In this document: in pieces, positions 15,060-23,341 of the stretch | Numbering within the stretch: position 1 is the stretch's first letter | How the letters are laid out: every line of letters starts with the position of its first letter | Assembly: GCA_019873665.1 (NCBI GenBank) | Contig: JAIOAV010000006.1 | Span: 35,235-99,234 of the forward strand | DNA: 64,000 nt | Source of the DNA: Chloroflexota bacterium | GTDB taxonomy: Bacteria > Chloroflexota > Anaerolineae > JAAYEA01 | Direction of reading: 5' to 3' | Position numbers and translations under genes: made by a program | Notes under the pieces: model-generated | The model's input: the letters and a program-made list of their open reading frames with translations, nothing else | Told to the model about the DNA's origin: nothing | The model's database searches: none

Positions 15060-16817
15060 TCACCAGATGGCCTTGCTCTCCACATCCACCTGGAGCATGG
15101 CGATAACATCCGCCACGGCGCGCGCGCCCAGGTCTTGCCCATCTCGCCGCCGCACAGCGAGCGCCCCGGCCTCCACCTCGCGGTCGCCGATGATCAGCAT
15201 GTACGGCACTTTTTGCAGTTGCGCATCTCGGATCTTGGCGTTCATGCGCTCGCTTCGGTCATCCAACTCGACGCGAAAGCCACGCTCTTTCAGCTTGGCG
15301 TTCACTTGGCGCGCGAACTCCTGGTGCCGATCGGCGATCGGGATGATCGTCGCCTGAGTGGGTGCCAGCCAGACGGGAAAAGCGCCGGCGTACTGCTCAA
15401 TCAGGCCGGCCACAAAACGCTCCATCGAGCCCAGCACTGTGCGGTGCACGATCACTGTGCGGTGTTCCTGGCCATCCTCGCCGACATAATTCACATCAAA
15501 CCGCTCTGGCAGGTTAAAGTCCACCTGGATCGTGGGTCCTTGCCAGCCGCGCCCCAGCGCATCGCGCATCTTGATGTCAATCGCCGGGCCGTAGAACTTG
15601 GCCTCGCCTTCCATCCGTTTGTAGCTTAGCCCCGTCGCGTGTAGCGCGCGCACCAGCGCCGTCTCCGCCATCTCCCAGACCGCATCGTTGCCGATGTACT
15701 TGGCGGTGTTCTGTGGGTCCCGCACCGACAGCTCGACATCGTATTCCTGGTAACCAAACGTCTGCAACATGAACCGGGCCAACTCGATGACACCGATCAA
15801 CTCCGCTTCGAGCTGGTCAGGCCGGCAGAAGATGTGCGCATCATCCTGTGTGAAGCCACGCACGCGCAACATCCCCTGCAACACGCCGGAGCGCTCATAG
15901 CGATAGACTGTGCCCAGCTCCCCCCACCGCAACGGCAAGTCACGGTAGCTGCGAGTCTTGGTGTTGTATATCAGCATAGCAAAGGGACAGTTCATCGGCT
16001 TGAGCAGGTATTCGACGTTGTCAATCTCAATCGGCGAATACATGTTCTCGCGGTAAAAGTCCCAGTGACCGCTGATCTTCCACATGTCGAGCTTGCCAAT
16101 GTGCGGCGTGTACAGGATATCATAGCCGCGCTTGCGGTGCTCTTGCCGCCAAAAGTCCTCGATCATCTGGCGGATGAGCGCCCCCTTCGGATGCCAATAG
16201 ACCAGACCAGCGCCACCCAGTTCATGCATGCTGTAGAGGTCGAGCTGCTGCCCCAGCTTGCGGTGATCACGCCGCTCCACTTCGGCCAGAAAGTGCAGGT
16301 ACTCTTCCAGCTTTTCCCTGGATTCAAACGCTGCGCCATAGATGCGCTGGAGCATGGGGCGGTTTTCGTCGCCTCGCCAGTAGGCGCCCGCCACATTCAG
16401 CAGCTTGAGACCCTGCGACGGGATCTGACCCGTGTTCTCCACATGCGGGCCGCGACAAAGGTCCACAAAGTCGGCATGCCTGTAGATCGAGATCGTCTCG
16501 TCCTCTGGCAGATCGTCAATCAGCTCCTGTTTGTAGGGCTGCCCGGCGAAAAGCGCCCTGGCTTCATCGCGAGACAACTCTTTGCGCTCAAAGGGATACT
16601 TGCGATTGATGATCTCGCGCATCCGTTTTTCGATTTTGGTCAGATCGTCCGGCGTGAGAGGGCGGGGTAGATCGAAATCATAGTAAAAGCCGGTGTCAAT
16701 CGCTGGCCCGATGCCCAGCTTGGCCGTGGGGAATATCTCCAACACAGCCTGCGCCATCACGTGTGAGGCGGAATGGCGTATGCGTTCGAGATCGATGACC
16801 TTCTGTTCGTCCGACAT
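15060..16817 (-). CDS. thrS: Threonyl-tRNA synthetase lacking the TGS domain
   Basis: A class II synthetase of 585 residues that charges tRNA-Thr. It begins directly with the editing domain (IRHSASHVMAQAV; the TGS domain that usually precedes it is absent). The catalytic core shows motif 2 (YRYERSGVLQGMLRVRGFTQDDAH), the zinc Cys in KPMNCPFAM, and motif 3 (HRTVLGSMERFVAGLIEQY). The anticodon-binding domain follows (LAPTQATIIPIADRH to the end). The frame extends to 16931, but that part is the T-box terminator region. ATG 16817 after GGAGGGGGT is the start. Expression is controlled by the T-box leader upstream. Confidence 0.97.
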   Translation of the reverse strand: MSDEQKVIDLERIRHSASHVMAQAVLEIFPTAKLGIGPAIDTGFYYDFDLPRPLTPDDLTKIEKRMREIINRKYPFERKELSRDEARALFAGQPYKQELIDDLPEDETISIYRHADFVDLCRGPHVENTGQIPSQGLKLLNVAGAYWRGDENRPMLQRIYGAAFESREKLEEYLHFLAEVERRDHRKLGQQLDLYSMHELGGAGLVYWHPKGALIRQMIEDFWRQEHRKRGYDILYTPHIGKLDMWKISGHWDFYRENMYSPIEIDNVEYLLKPMNCPFAMLIYNTKTRSYRDLPLRWGELGTVYRYERSGVLQGMLRVRGFTQDDAHIFCRPDQLEAELIGVIELARFMLQTFGYQEYDVELSVRDPQNTAKYIGNDAVWEMAETALVRALHATGLSYKRMEGEAKFYGPAIDIKMRDALGRGWQGPTIQVDFNLPERFDVNYVGEDGQEHRTVIVHRTVLGSMERFVAGLIEQYAGAFPVWLAPTQATIIPIADRHQEFARQVNAKLKERGFRVELDDRSERMNAKIRDAQLQKVPYMLIIGDREVEAGALAVRRRDGQDLGARAVADVIAMLQVDVESKAIW

Positions 16818-16846
16818 GATACCCCCTCCTGAGAGAATCCTCTCTA

Positions 16847-17103
16847 GAAAACAAAAACCTCGCGCCCCATGGGGCGCGAGGTTTGATCGCGCGGTTCCAC
16901 CCAATTCGGCGGGGCAACACCCCGTCCTCATGGTGGCCGATAACGGATGCCGCCGGAGCGCTATACTGGGGCCCGATGCCCGTTCCAGCGCTCGACTCGC
17001 AGGGGGTTTTCGCCATATTCCAGCTCAAGGGGTTCTCAGTCGCGACCCCTCTCCCTGTTGGGCTTCCTATGGTTACTCGTCCTGTTCGCTGTCTCTTACT
17101 GTT
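16847..17103 (-). promoter_or_regulatory. T-box riboswitch of thrS with transcription terminator
   Basis: The minus-strand leader contains the canonical T-box core GGGTGGAACCGCG (16902-16890), the stem I features GAGTA, GGGAGAGG and CTGAGAACC, and a candidate specifier ACC (Thr codon; 17007-17005) followed by a GAGTC/GCTGGAA region, as in known leaders. The terminator is a 14-bp stem (16884-16871 with 16868-16855) followed by TTTTTGTTTTC (to 16847). Uncharged tRNA-Thr should bind the specifier and the T-box bulge, prevent terminator formation and allow thrS expression. The specifier assignment is by position and not certain. Confidence 0.9.
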
Positions 17104-17109
17104 GATTAC

Positions 17110-17138
17110 ATTTTACACCAAAAAGCGCAGAAAAGCAA
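17110..17138 (-). promoter_or_regulatory. Promoter of the T-box-thrS transcript
   Basis: On the minus strand, -35 TTGCTT (17138-17133), 17-base spacer, -10 TAAAAT (17115-17110). Start near 17103 gives a leader of about 285 bases, typical for a T-box gene. Confidence 0.7.
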
Positions 17139-17169
17139 ATACGACATCCACGTCGGCGACCCGCCGGCA

Positions 17170-18240
17170 CTATGGGAGGCACACCTCTTGTCCCATCGCC
17201 GCAGAGCGGTAGAGCGCATCCAGGAGGCGAATGATGGTCAGGCCGTGCGCCGCGGTGGCCGTGGGCTGGGCGCCAGTGCGAATGCAGTTGATGAATTCGC
17301 GCACCGCGCCTTCGTGGCCGCTTATCGCTTCCGGCAGTTGCGGGCGCATTTCTGCCGGCTGACCGTCGATATCGGTGAAAAGGCGCACCGTATCGCGTCG
17401 TCCATAGTTGTGCACCGTCAACTCTGCGCCGCTCTGATCGCCCATCAGATGCACATAGTAGTCGTCGCTGGCGCTGCTGTAGCTCGCCCAACTGATCTCC
17501 AGCGAGATGGTCGTGCCGTTCCGCAGCCGGATCATGCCCACTGCCAAGTCCTCCACATCGCAATCCGCCAGTCCCTGGAACGGCGCGCCGCTGGAAGCGC
17601 CCTTGCCGAGGCAAGCGAGCGCGTTGTGCGTCGCGCCACTCACCGTGGCTACTTCAGGATAGCCGAGGAGCCACATCACCAGGTCCAGCACGTGCACGCC
17701 CAGATCAATCAGGGGGCCACCGCCGGACTTGTCTTTGTGCGTGAACCACGACCCGGCTTTGGGAATACCGCGTCGTCGCATCCATCCTGCCCGCACGTGA
17801 TACACACGGCCCAGACGTTGTTCGGCCAAAAGCCGCTTCAGATATTGGGCATCGGAGCGATAGCGGTAGTTAAAGGTGATCATCAGAAGCTTGCCGGTGC
17901 GCTGGCTTGTCGCGACCATCGTCTCCGCGTCCGGCACAGTCGCCGCCAGCGGCTTTTCGCAGAGCACATGCTTGCCCGCTTCCATGGCGGCGATGCTCAC
18001 CGGCGCATGGAGGTAATTGGGCAGCGCCACGCTCACTGCCGCCAGGTCTCGCAGTTTGAGCAACTCCCGATAATCTGTGTACCGCAGCGGGATGCCATAT
18101 TCATCGGCCACTGCGTTCAGGCGCTCCTTGTCCACATCACAGAGCGCCACTACCTCCGCGTCCGGACATGCGAGATAGCCTCGCAAATGCGCCCTGCCAA
18201 CACCTACACCAATCACCGCCACTGGGGTTCGACCTGACAT
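17170..18240 (-). CDS. Gfo/Idh/MocA-family NAD(P)-dependent oxidoreductase
   Basis: A 356-residue dehydrogenase, usually acting on sugars, inositols or sugar-nucleotide derivatives. The N-terminal Rossmann domain contains VAVIGVGVGRAHLRGY (slightly divergent GxGxxxxxH) and the EKPLA motif (HVLCEKPLA) with the family Lys. The C-terminal domain contains GGGPLIDLGVHVLDL with the catalytic Asp/His pair. It ends 32 bases upstream of the thrS promoter and no operon partner is visible. Two short inverted arms at 18313-18334 lie in its upstream region. Confidence 0.9.
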   Translation of the reverse strand: MSGRTPVAVIGVGVGRAHLRGYLACPDAEVVALCDVDKERLNAVADEYGIPLRYTDYRELLKLRDLAAVSVALPNYLHAPVSIAAMEAGKHVLCEKPLAATVPDAETMVATSQRTGKLLMITFNYRYRSDAQYLKRLLAEQRLGRVYHVRAGWMRRRGIPKAGSWFTHKDKSGGGPLIDLGVHVLDLVMWLLGYPEVATVSGATHNALACLGKGASSGAPFQGLADCDVEDLAVGMIRLRNGTTISLEISWASYSSASDDYYVHLMGDQSGAELTVHNYGRRDTVRLFTDIDGQPAEMRPQLPEAISGHEGAVREFINCIRTGAQPTATAAHGLTIIRLLDALYRSAAMGQEVCLP

Positions 18241-18312
18241 ACTCGCTCTCCTTGCCTCACTGGATTGATATGGAAAAGGTCATGCACCGCTCATTGTTGG
18301 CGTCAATCCGTC

Positions 18313-18334
18313 TTGGCAAAGTGCATATTGCCAA
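18313..18334. repeat. Inverted repeat upstream of the Gfo/Idh/MocA gene, possible operator
   Basis: Arms TTGGCAA (18313-18319) and TTGCCAA (18328-18334), separated by 8 bases. It lies about 75 bases upstream of the oxidoreductase start. No T-run, so a protein-binding palindrome is more likely than a terminator. The regulator is unknown. Confidence 0.4.
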
Positions 18335-18393
18335 CTTGACAAAACTATCATTTGGGAGACAATAAGAAATAGATGTTGTTGGCTCTTGTGTCC

Positions 18394-18678
18394 CTAGAAA
18401 AGCTCGATCCGGAAATTGGCGAGGACAGCATCAAGCCGCATCTGCTCGATGGCGCTCACCACTTTGGTCAACAGGCCATGTGCATACGCTGCCTCTGTCG
18501 TAACACAAGCCACACCCAAAACCGCAGCCTGCACTGAATCCTGGAGATCCACTTCGGCGACAGAGATATTATAGGCGTTATGTAGCCGTCGGATGAGAGA
18601 CTGCAACACCTGGCGCTTATCCTTTAGCGAGAACGCTGCCGGCAGGCTCAGCTCAATCGTGCAAACCCCGATGACCAT
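18394..18678 (-). CDS. DUF503 family protein
   Basis: A 94-residue protein matching DUF503 (YlxP-like): the N-terminus MVIGVCTIELSLP, the SLKDKRQVLQSLIRRL signature and VAEVDLQD are characteristic. The family often sits near ribosome-maturation genes and may contribute to 30S maturation; the molecular role is unsettled. The longer open frame (to 18870) overlaps the rho promoter. ATG 18678, behind GGGAGG, is the start. It is divergent from rho. Confidence 0.88.
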   Translation of the reverse strand: MVIGVCTIELSLPAAFSLKDKRQVLQSLIRRLHNAYNISVAEVDLQDSVQAAVLGVACVTTEAAYAHGLLTKVVSAIEQMRLDAVLANFRIELF

Positions 18679-18798
18679 CTCGCTAACCTCCCTGCTGATG
18701 CGCCATTCTATCATCTCTGCCCGACAAGTGCAATATCGCGCACGATGTGGCGGAGGCGATACGGGGGAACGCCGCCGAGGTAAATCCGAAAATGGCAC

Positions 18799-18827
18799 TT
18801 GACGGATTGCGTAAACGATGTTATAAT
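18799..18827 (+). promoter_or_regulatory. Promoter of rho
   Basis: -35 TTGACG (18799-18804), 17-base spacer ending in TGT, consensus -10 TATAAT (18822-18827). Start near 18834 leaves a leader of about 170 bases (18834-19003), in which I see no known riboswitch. Rho commonly autoregulates by termination in its own leader. A 23-codon open frame (18940-19011) overlaps the rho start. Confidence 0.8.
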
Positions 18828-19003
18828 TTGCGTTGACGCTTGTAACGATAAGAGCCGTCGCTATCCTCAAGGAGCCAGGTCTCCAAATTGTGACCTTACG
18901 GTCTGGCCGTCCTGACCTTCTGAAACTGCACCTCTCAAGATGAGTCGAACTGTTTTGATTCGCTCACTTGCTAGCACAACGTCCCAAGCTGAGAGCGCAC
19001 TGT

Positions 19004-20260
19004 ATGGTTGACATTGTCGAACTTGAGAAACTGACCCTACCCGAGCTGCGCGAACTGGCGAGAGAGAGAAACATCTCGGGTCTCAGCCGCCTGAAGAAGA
19101 ATGATCTCATTCTGCGTCTGCTGCGTGCGCAAGCGGAAGAGATGGGGTACATCTTTGGTGGCGGCATACTTGAGATCACTAACGAAGGCATCGGTTTCTT
19201 GCGCGCCGAGCACTTTCTCCCCGGCCCGAACGACGTGTACGTCTCCCAGTCCCAGATTCGCCGTTTTGGCATGCGCACGGGCGATATGGTTATCGGCCAA
19301 GTGCGCGCTCCCAAAGAGACAGAAAAGTACTATAGCCTGCTCCGCGTCGAAGCCGTCAATGGCCTGAACCCCGAGATCGCCAAGAAACGCCCGCACTTCG
19401 AGGACCTCACGCCTATCTTCCCGAACAAGATGTTCAACCTCGAAACCCCACGGGATAATGTGCTATCCATGCGGCTCCTCAACCTTGTGGCACCCATCGG
19501 GCGTGGGCAGCGCGGCCTCATTGTCTCGCCGCCAAAAGCGGGCAAGACCACCGTCCTCAAGCAGATCGCAAACGCCATCAGCACCAATTATGATGATGTG
19601 CACCTGATGGTGGCGCTCATCGGCGAGCGTCCGGAAGAGGTAACCGACATGGATCGCTCTGTCGAGGCGGAGGTGGTCAGCTCGACGTTCGACGATCCTG
19701 TGGAAAGTCACGCACGCGTGGCCGAAATGGCTCTGGAACGCGCCAAGCGGCTGGTTGAGGGCGGACAAGATGTGGTCATTTTGCTCGATAGCATCACCCG
19801 CCTTTCGCGTGCCTACAACCTCATCGTCCCGCCCAGTGGGCGCACCCTTTCCGGCGGCCTCGACCCGGCTGCGCTTTATCCGCCCAAACGTTTCTTCGGC
19901 GCAGCCAGAAACATCGAAGAGGGCGGAAGTCTCACCATTATCGCCACTTGTTTGATTGACACCGGCAGCCGCATGGATGACATGATCTATGAGGAGTTCA
20001 AAGGCACCGGTAATATGGAACTGCATTTGAACCGCAAGCTTTCCGAACGCCGTGTCTTCCCGGCCTTTGACATCGAGCGCTCCGGCACGAGACGCGAGGA
20101 GCTTTTGCTGGACGATTGGACGCTATCGCGTGTTTATCTGTTGCGCCGTATGATGTCCGCTCTGGGGGGTGTAGACGGCACGGAGCTTTTGCTCCAACGC
20201 ATGGCGAGGACAAAGGTCAATCGCGAGTTCCTCGAAACCCTGAATAAGGACGCCATCTGA
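19004..20260 (+). CDS. rho: Transcription termination factor Rho
   Basis: The hexameric RNA-dependent ATPase/helicase (418 residues) that ends transcription at C-rich RNA. The N-terminal Rho-N domain ([27 protein letters not shown]) is followed by a cold-shock-like RNA-binding domain ([25 protein letters not shown]). The RecA-like core has Walker A ([15 protein letters not shown]), Walker B ([16 protein letters not shown]) and the Q/R loops ([20 protein letters not shown]). An upstream TTG (18968) is in frame, but the family N-terminus begins at ATG 19004. The usual insertion between Rho-N and the RNA-binding domain of some Chloroflexota and Actinobacteria is absent. The next gene starts 3 bases after the stop. 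Confidence 0.97.
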   Translation: MVDIVELEKLTLPELRELARERNISGLSRLKKNDLILRLLRAQAEEMGYIFGGGILEITNEGIGFLRAEHFLPGPNDVYVSQSQIRRFGMRTGDMVIGQVRAPKETEKYYSLLRVEAVNGLNPEIAKKRPHFEDLTPIFPNKMFNLETPRDNVLSMRLLNLVAPIGRGQRGLIVSPPKAGKTTVLKQIANAISTNYDDVHLMVALIGERPEEVTDMDRSVEAEVVSSTFDDPVESHARVAEMALERAKRLVEGGQDVVILLDSITRLSRAYNLIVPPSGRTLSGGLDPAALYPPKRFFGAARNIEEGGSLTIIATCLIDTGSRMDDMIYEEFKGTGNMELHLNRKLSERRVFPAFDIERSGTRREELLLDDWTLSRVYLLRRMMSALGGVDGTELLLQRMARTKVNREFLETLNKDAI

Positions 20261-20263
20261 TCT

Positions 20264-21442
20264 ATGGACGAAACACCATTGCCCTGTTCGAGAGACACTG
20301 TACGCACAGAATCTGTCAAGCGGGCCTTTGGGGGTATAAGAGCGAATATATGCCGTGAGGGAACTTCTTGTCTGCCGCGGCATACCATGCACATCTCCGC
20401 CATTCTGGTGATCGCGCTGGTCGTTTTGGCCACCCGCATTGACATATCCTCATGGGAGTTAGGCCCAACGCCGGAAGCAGTCCAATCGCGCGCAGACCGC
20501 GTCATCCTCAGTTCTCGCGGCGGTCAGCGCATCACCGAAGAGACCGGGCTGACTCAGCTGGGATTGTTGCGCACCACGGCCGGCGAGCGCCGCACCCCCA
20601 CACCGGTTCAATTGGTCGCAGTCAGCCCCACCAGCGAAGTCGCCTGGACGGGAGGGCCAGTAGCGGAGGCAACTACCGTCATAGAGGTGGCCGCACGCAC
20701 AGAGGTGATCACCTATGTTGTGCAAGCCGGCGATATTGTAGGTAGCATCGCTCAACGTTTTGGGGTCAGCAGCGATAGCATTGTCTGGGCCAACGCCAAG
20801 CTGGAAGGAAACCCCGATCTGCTCCAGATCGGCCAGGTGCTGACGATCCCGCCGGTGTCCGGCGTATTACACACCGTGCAAAAAGGTGATACGCTGGAGG
20901 CGATCTCAAAACGGTACAAGGCCTCTATTGAAGACATTATGGCTTGCCCGATGAACAAGCTCACCGACGCCCAGATCCTGATCGAGGGGCAGTTGCTGAT
21001 GGTGCCCGGCGGCGAGAAGCCATACGTGCCCAAGGTGGTGAGCAGTTGGAGTGGCCCCGTCCCACAGAACGCGACCAAGGGCACGGGTGTGCTTGGCTGG
21101 CCGACCACCGGCATCATCACGCAGAGCTACTGGAACCTGCACCGCGCCATTGACATCGCCTGGCAGCGTGGGACGACGGTGGTTGCCGCCGATTCGGGGT
21201 TCGTCATCGAGGTCGGCAACTCTCCTGGCGGCTATGGCGTCTATGTGGTCATTGACCACGGCAATGGCCTGCAGACATGGTATGCGCACCTTGACGCGGT
21301 CTATGTGTCGCAGGGGCAGTCGGTCAGCAAGGGGCAGAAGCTAGGCCCGATGGGCAACACGGGCAAGTCAACCGGCCCGCATCTGCATTTTGAGGTGCGC
21401 AAGAACGGTGTGCAGATGAATCCGCTGAACTACCTGCCGTAA
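20264..21442 (+). CDS. LysM-domain M23 peptidase, cell-wall hydrolase
   Basis: A 392-residue envelope protein. A membrane anchor or signal lies at residues 42-57 (MHISAILVIALVVLA). Two LysM peptidoglycan-binding modules follow (about 147-195, TYVVQAGDIVGSIAQRF; about 205-245, HTVQKGDTLEAISKRY). The C-terminal M23 endopeptidase domain has the zinc ligands in HRAIDIA (an H-x3-D site with Ala where Gly is usual), HLD and HLHFE. The first ATG (20264) is only 3 bases after rho; a second (20387) would start directly at the anchor, and no strong ribosome binding site separates the two options. It is transcribed with rho and ends at a strong terminator. Confidence 0.9.
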   Translation: MDETPLPCSRDTVRTESVKRAFGGIRANICREGTSCLPRHTMHISAILVIALVVLATRIDISSWELGPTPEAVQSRADRVILSSRGGQRITEETGLTQLGLLRTTAGERRTPTPVQLVAVSPTSEVAWTGGPVAEATTVIEVAARTEVITYVVQAGDIVGSIAQRFGVSSDSIVWANAKLEGNPDLLQIGQVLTIPPVSGVLHTVQKGDTLEAISKRYKASIEDIMACPMNKLTDAQILIEGQLLMVPGGEKPYVPKVVSSWSGPVPQNATKGTGVLGWPTTGIITQSYWNLHRAIDIAWQRGTTVVAADSGFVIEVGNSPGGYGVYVVIDHGNGLQTWYAHLDAVYVSQGQSVSKGQKLGPMGNTGKSTGPHLHFEVRKNGVQMNPLNYLP

Positions 21443-21453
21443 TCACGCAAGTG

Positions 21454-21486
21454 AAAAGAGCCTACCATTAGTGGTAGGCTCTTTTT
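21454..21486. terminator. Bidirectional terminator between the LysM-M23 and sigma-factor genes
   Basis: A 14-bp stem (21454-21467 with 21472-21485), loop TTAG, A-run on the left arm and T-run on the right, serving the convergent genes on both sides. Confidence 0.9.
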
Positions 21487-21499
21487 GTTCACCGACGCC

Positions 21500-22075
21500 T
21501 CACAAGAGGCTATATGATGCTGTGGGATCATAGGCCTGCAGCGCCTCGCTGAGATATCGCCGGGCGTGATAGAGCCGCGATTTGACTGTTCCCACCGGAC
21601 AGGCCAACCGTTGGGCAATCTCCTCCAAAGAGAGCCCCTGCAGATAGTAGAGCACAATGACAAGCCGGTGGTTTGGGCTCAGCGTGCTCAGGCCATGGTG
21701 CACCGCTGCCTGCATTTCCCCCTGAACGCTCGCCGCCTCCGGCGAGCGCGTCGGCATCCGCATGTCTGGGACGCCGTGCAGAGGGACGGCACGCCAGACG
21801 CTCTGGCCGCGCACGCGACGCAGATGGGTGAGACTCAGGTTTATCGTTACGCGATGCAACCAGGGACCGATGGTGGGAGCGGCATGCAGACGGTCGAGGT
21901 TGGCATAGGCGCGCATAAGGCAATCCTGAACCACCTCCTCTGCCGCACTGGGGTCTTGCGTCAGGGCGAGCGCCGTGCGATAGAGGAATGAGCGATACCT
22001 CTCGTACAACTGCGCAAATGCGTTCGCGTCGCCGCTGCGCGCTTGCGTGATGAGATCAGCATCTTCCGGTTTCAT
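21500..22075 (-). CDS. ECF-type RNA polymerase sigma factor
   Basis: A 191-residue extracytoplasmic-function sigma factor. Region 2 (AFAQLYERYRSFLYRTALALTQ, AEEVVQDCLMRAY) recognises the -10; region 4 (SPNHRLVIVLYYLQGLSLEEIAQRL, GTVKSRLYHARRYL) recognises the -35. ATG 22075 behind CTGGAG is preferred over the open extension to 22195, which lies inside the upstream gene. The start overlaps the end of the receiver-only regulator gene by 20 bases, which implies coupled expression. No anti-sigma factor gene is adjacent, which is unusual for this class. Confidence 0.9.
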   Translation of the reverse strand: MKPEDADLITQARSGDANAFAQLYERYRSFLYRTALALTQDPSAAEEVVQDCLMRAYANLDRLHAAPTIGPWLHRVTINLSLTHLRRVRGQSVWRAVPLHGVPDMRMPTRSPEAASVQGEMQAAVHHGLSTLSPNHRLVIVLYYLQGLSLEEIAQRLACPVGTVKSRLYHARRYLSEALQAYDPTASYSLL

Positions 22076-22463
22076 GACCCGCTCCAGATGGCCGGCAGGC
22101 ACGGAGCGCCGCGCTGATCTCTTGCAGGGATCCGCCTTTGCGCAGAAACGCCTTGATGCCGGCCGATTGTGCCTTGGCGCGCGAGACGGGATCATCGTGG
22201 ATCGTCAGCGCTACCACCGCACACGGCAGCCCACGGCGCGTGATCTCGCGGGCAGCGGCCCAGCCATCCAAAAGCGGCATCTGCAGGTCCATTAGGACCA
22301 CGTCCGGGCCCAACCGTGCGGCCATCTGCACCCCTTCCAGGCCATTGGTCGCTTCGCCGACAACCTCCAGATCGCCCGCCAGGCTGAGAAGCGCGTGCAG
22401 GCTCTGTCGCACACTTGGCACGTCATCCACGATGAGAACGCGCAGTTTGCCCAAGTCGTTCAC
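22056..22463 (-). CDS. Single-domain response regulator (receiver only)
   Basis: A 135-residue receiver domain with intact chemistry: acidic pair in VLIVDDVPSVRQ, phosphoacceptor Asp in VVLMDLQMP, and the switch Lys in AFLRKGG. It resembles the NarL-type receiver but has no DNA-binding domain. The start is GTG 22463 behind GGAG. Its 3' end overlaps the ECF sigma gene, so it may control that sigma factor directly, as partner-switching regulators do elsewhere. That link is inference; no PhyR-like sigma-mimic domain is present. Confidence 0.85.
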   Translation of the reverse strand: MNDLGKLRVLIVDDVPSVRQSLHALLSLAGDLEVVGEATNGLEGVQMAARLGPDVVLMDLQMPLLDGWAAAREITRRGLPCAVVALTIHDDPVSRAKAQSAGIKAFLRKGGSLQEISAALRACRPSGAGHETGRC

Positions 22464-22511
22464 TACTCCGTTCAGCCTTCCATCCTCGGTCCCCTCGTCG
22501 TGATTATTCGC

Positions 22512-22520
22512 ATTCTAGCA
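22512..22520 (-). promoter_or_regulatory. Possible extended -10 of the receiver/sigma operon
   Basis: Minus-strand TGC-TAGAAT (22520-22512), about 50 bases before the GTG start; the -35 region is poor. Confidence 0.35.
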
Positions 22521-22566
22521 CAAGAACAGGTCTCCCACATCGGGAATAGGCCTCATCTTGGGGTAA

Positions 22567-22594
22567 CGAAAAGGCCGATCTTGTGATCGGCCTT
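22567..22594 (-). terminator. Terminator of the NarL-type two-component operon
   Basis: A 10-bp stem (22594-22585 with 22580-22571) followed on the minus strand by TTTTCG. Confidence 0.75.
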
Positions 22595-22640
22595 GAGGCG
22601 GAAAATGCCAGGACTCTGGGCGTAGGTCTGCAGGCCGAAG

Positions 22641-23321
22641 CTATTCTCCGCGATCCACTTCCTCAGCGTCTGTGGAAACAATGCCCTTTTTGAGCGCATA
22701 GATAGCCGCCTGTGTGCGATCCGCCAGATGCAGCTTGCTCAAGATGTTGCTCACGTGCGTCTTGACGGTTTTGGGGCTCAGGAAGAGTCGGGCAGCGATG
22801 TCCCGATTGCTCAAGCCCAGCGCGATGAGCGATAGCACCTCCAGTTCGCGTTCGGTCAGATCATCACGCTGAAACGCTGTGCCCGTGGGATCGCTGAACT
22901 CGCGCATCAGTTTTTTCGCGATCTCGGGATGCAGCGGTGTCTCCCCCCGGTGCACGGCGCGAATGGCATCACTGAGCTCGGCAGGGGTTACGTCCTTCAT
23001 CTGGTAGCCTACCGCCCCCGCTTTGATCGCCGGAAAGACCTTGTCATCCTCCGCAAAACTCGTCAGCACCAGCACTTGCGTGCCTGGGCTCAGCTTGCGC
23101 GTTTCGCGGATCGCCTGAATGCCGTCCATATGCGGCATGACCAGATCCATCAGCACGACATCGGGTAGGAGCTCTCTAACCATAGCCACCGCTTCTTGGC
23201 CGTCGCTAGCCTCGCCAACGACCTCGATATCATCCTGCAATTCCAGAAAAGAGCGCAGCCCCTGTCGCACAATGGCATGATCATCTACCAGCAGTACAGA
23301 GATTTTCTCCTCTTGTGTCAT
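22641..23321 (-). CDS. NarL/FixJ-family response regulator (LiaR/DegU-like)
   Basis: A 226-residue regulator. The receiver domain has the acidic pair in LLVDDHAIVRQG and the phosphoacceptor D59 (VVLMDLVMP). A LuxR-type HTH follows (LTERELEVLSLIALGLSNRDIAARLFLS, VKTHVSNILSKL). ATG 23321, behind GGGAGAGG, is chosen over the open extension, and the gene starts 20 bases after the sensor kinase stop. The pair forms an operon with promoter 26106-26134 and terminator 22567-22594. Confidence 0.93.
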   Translation of the reverse strand: MTQEEKISVLLVDDHAIVRQGLRSFLELQDDIEVVGEASDGQEAVAMVRELLPDVVLMDLVMPHMDGIQAIRETRKLSPGTQVLVLTSFAEDDKVFPAIKAGAVGYQMKDVTPAELSDAIRAVHRGETPLHPEIAKKLMREFSDPTGTAFQRDDLTERELEVLSLIALGLSNRDIAARLFLSPKTVKTHVSNILSKLHLADRTQAAIYALKKGIVSTDAEEVDRGE

Positions 23322-23341
23322 TTGTGCCTCTCCCGCTTGGC

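Noticed and set aside
15834..16670. 278-residue plus-strand open frame inside thrS
   Set aside because: Antisense shadow of the conserved synthetase; no domain and no start signal.
16693..18237. 514-residue plus-strand open frame across the thrS leader and the Gfo/Idh gene
   Set aside because: It lies antisense to a confident oxidoreductase gene and to the T-box leader, has no ribosome binding site and no recognisable domain.
18336..18364. Plus-strand TTGACA near 18336 suggesting a promoter
   Set aside because: No adequate -10 at the correct distance and no plus-strand gene downstream before the DUF503 gene on the other strand.
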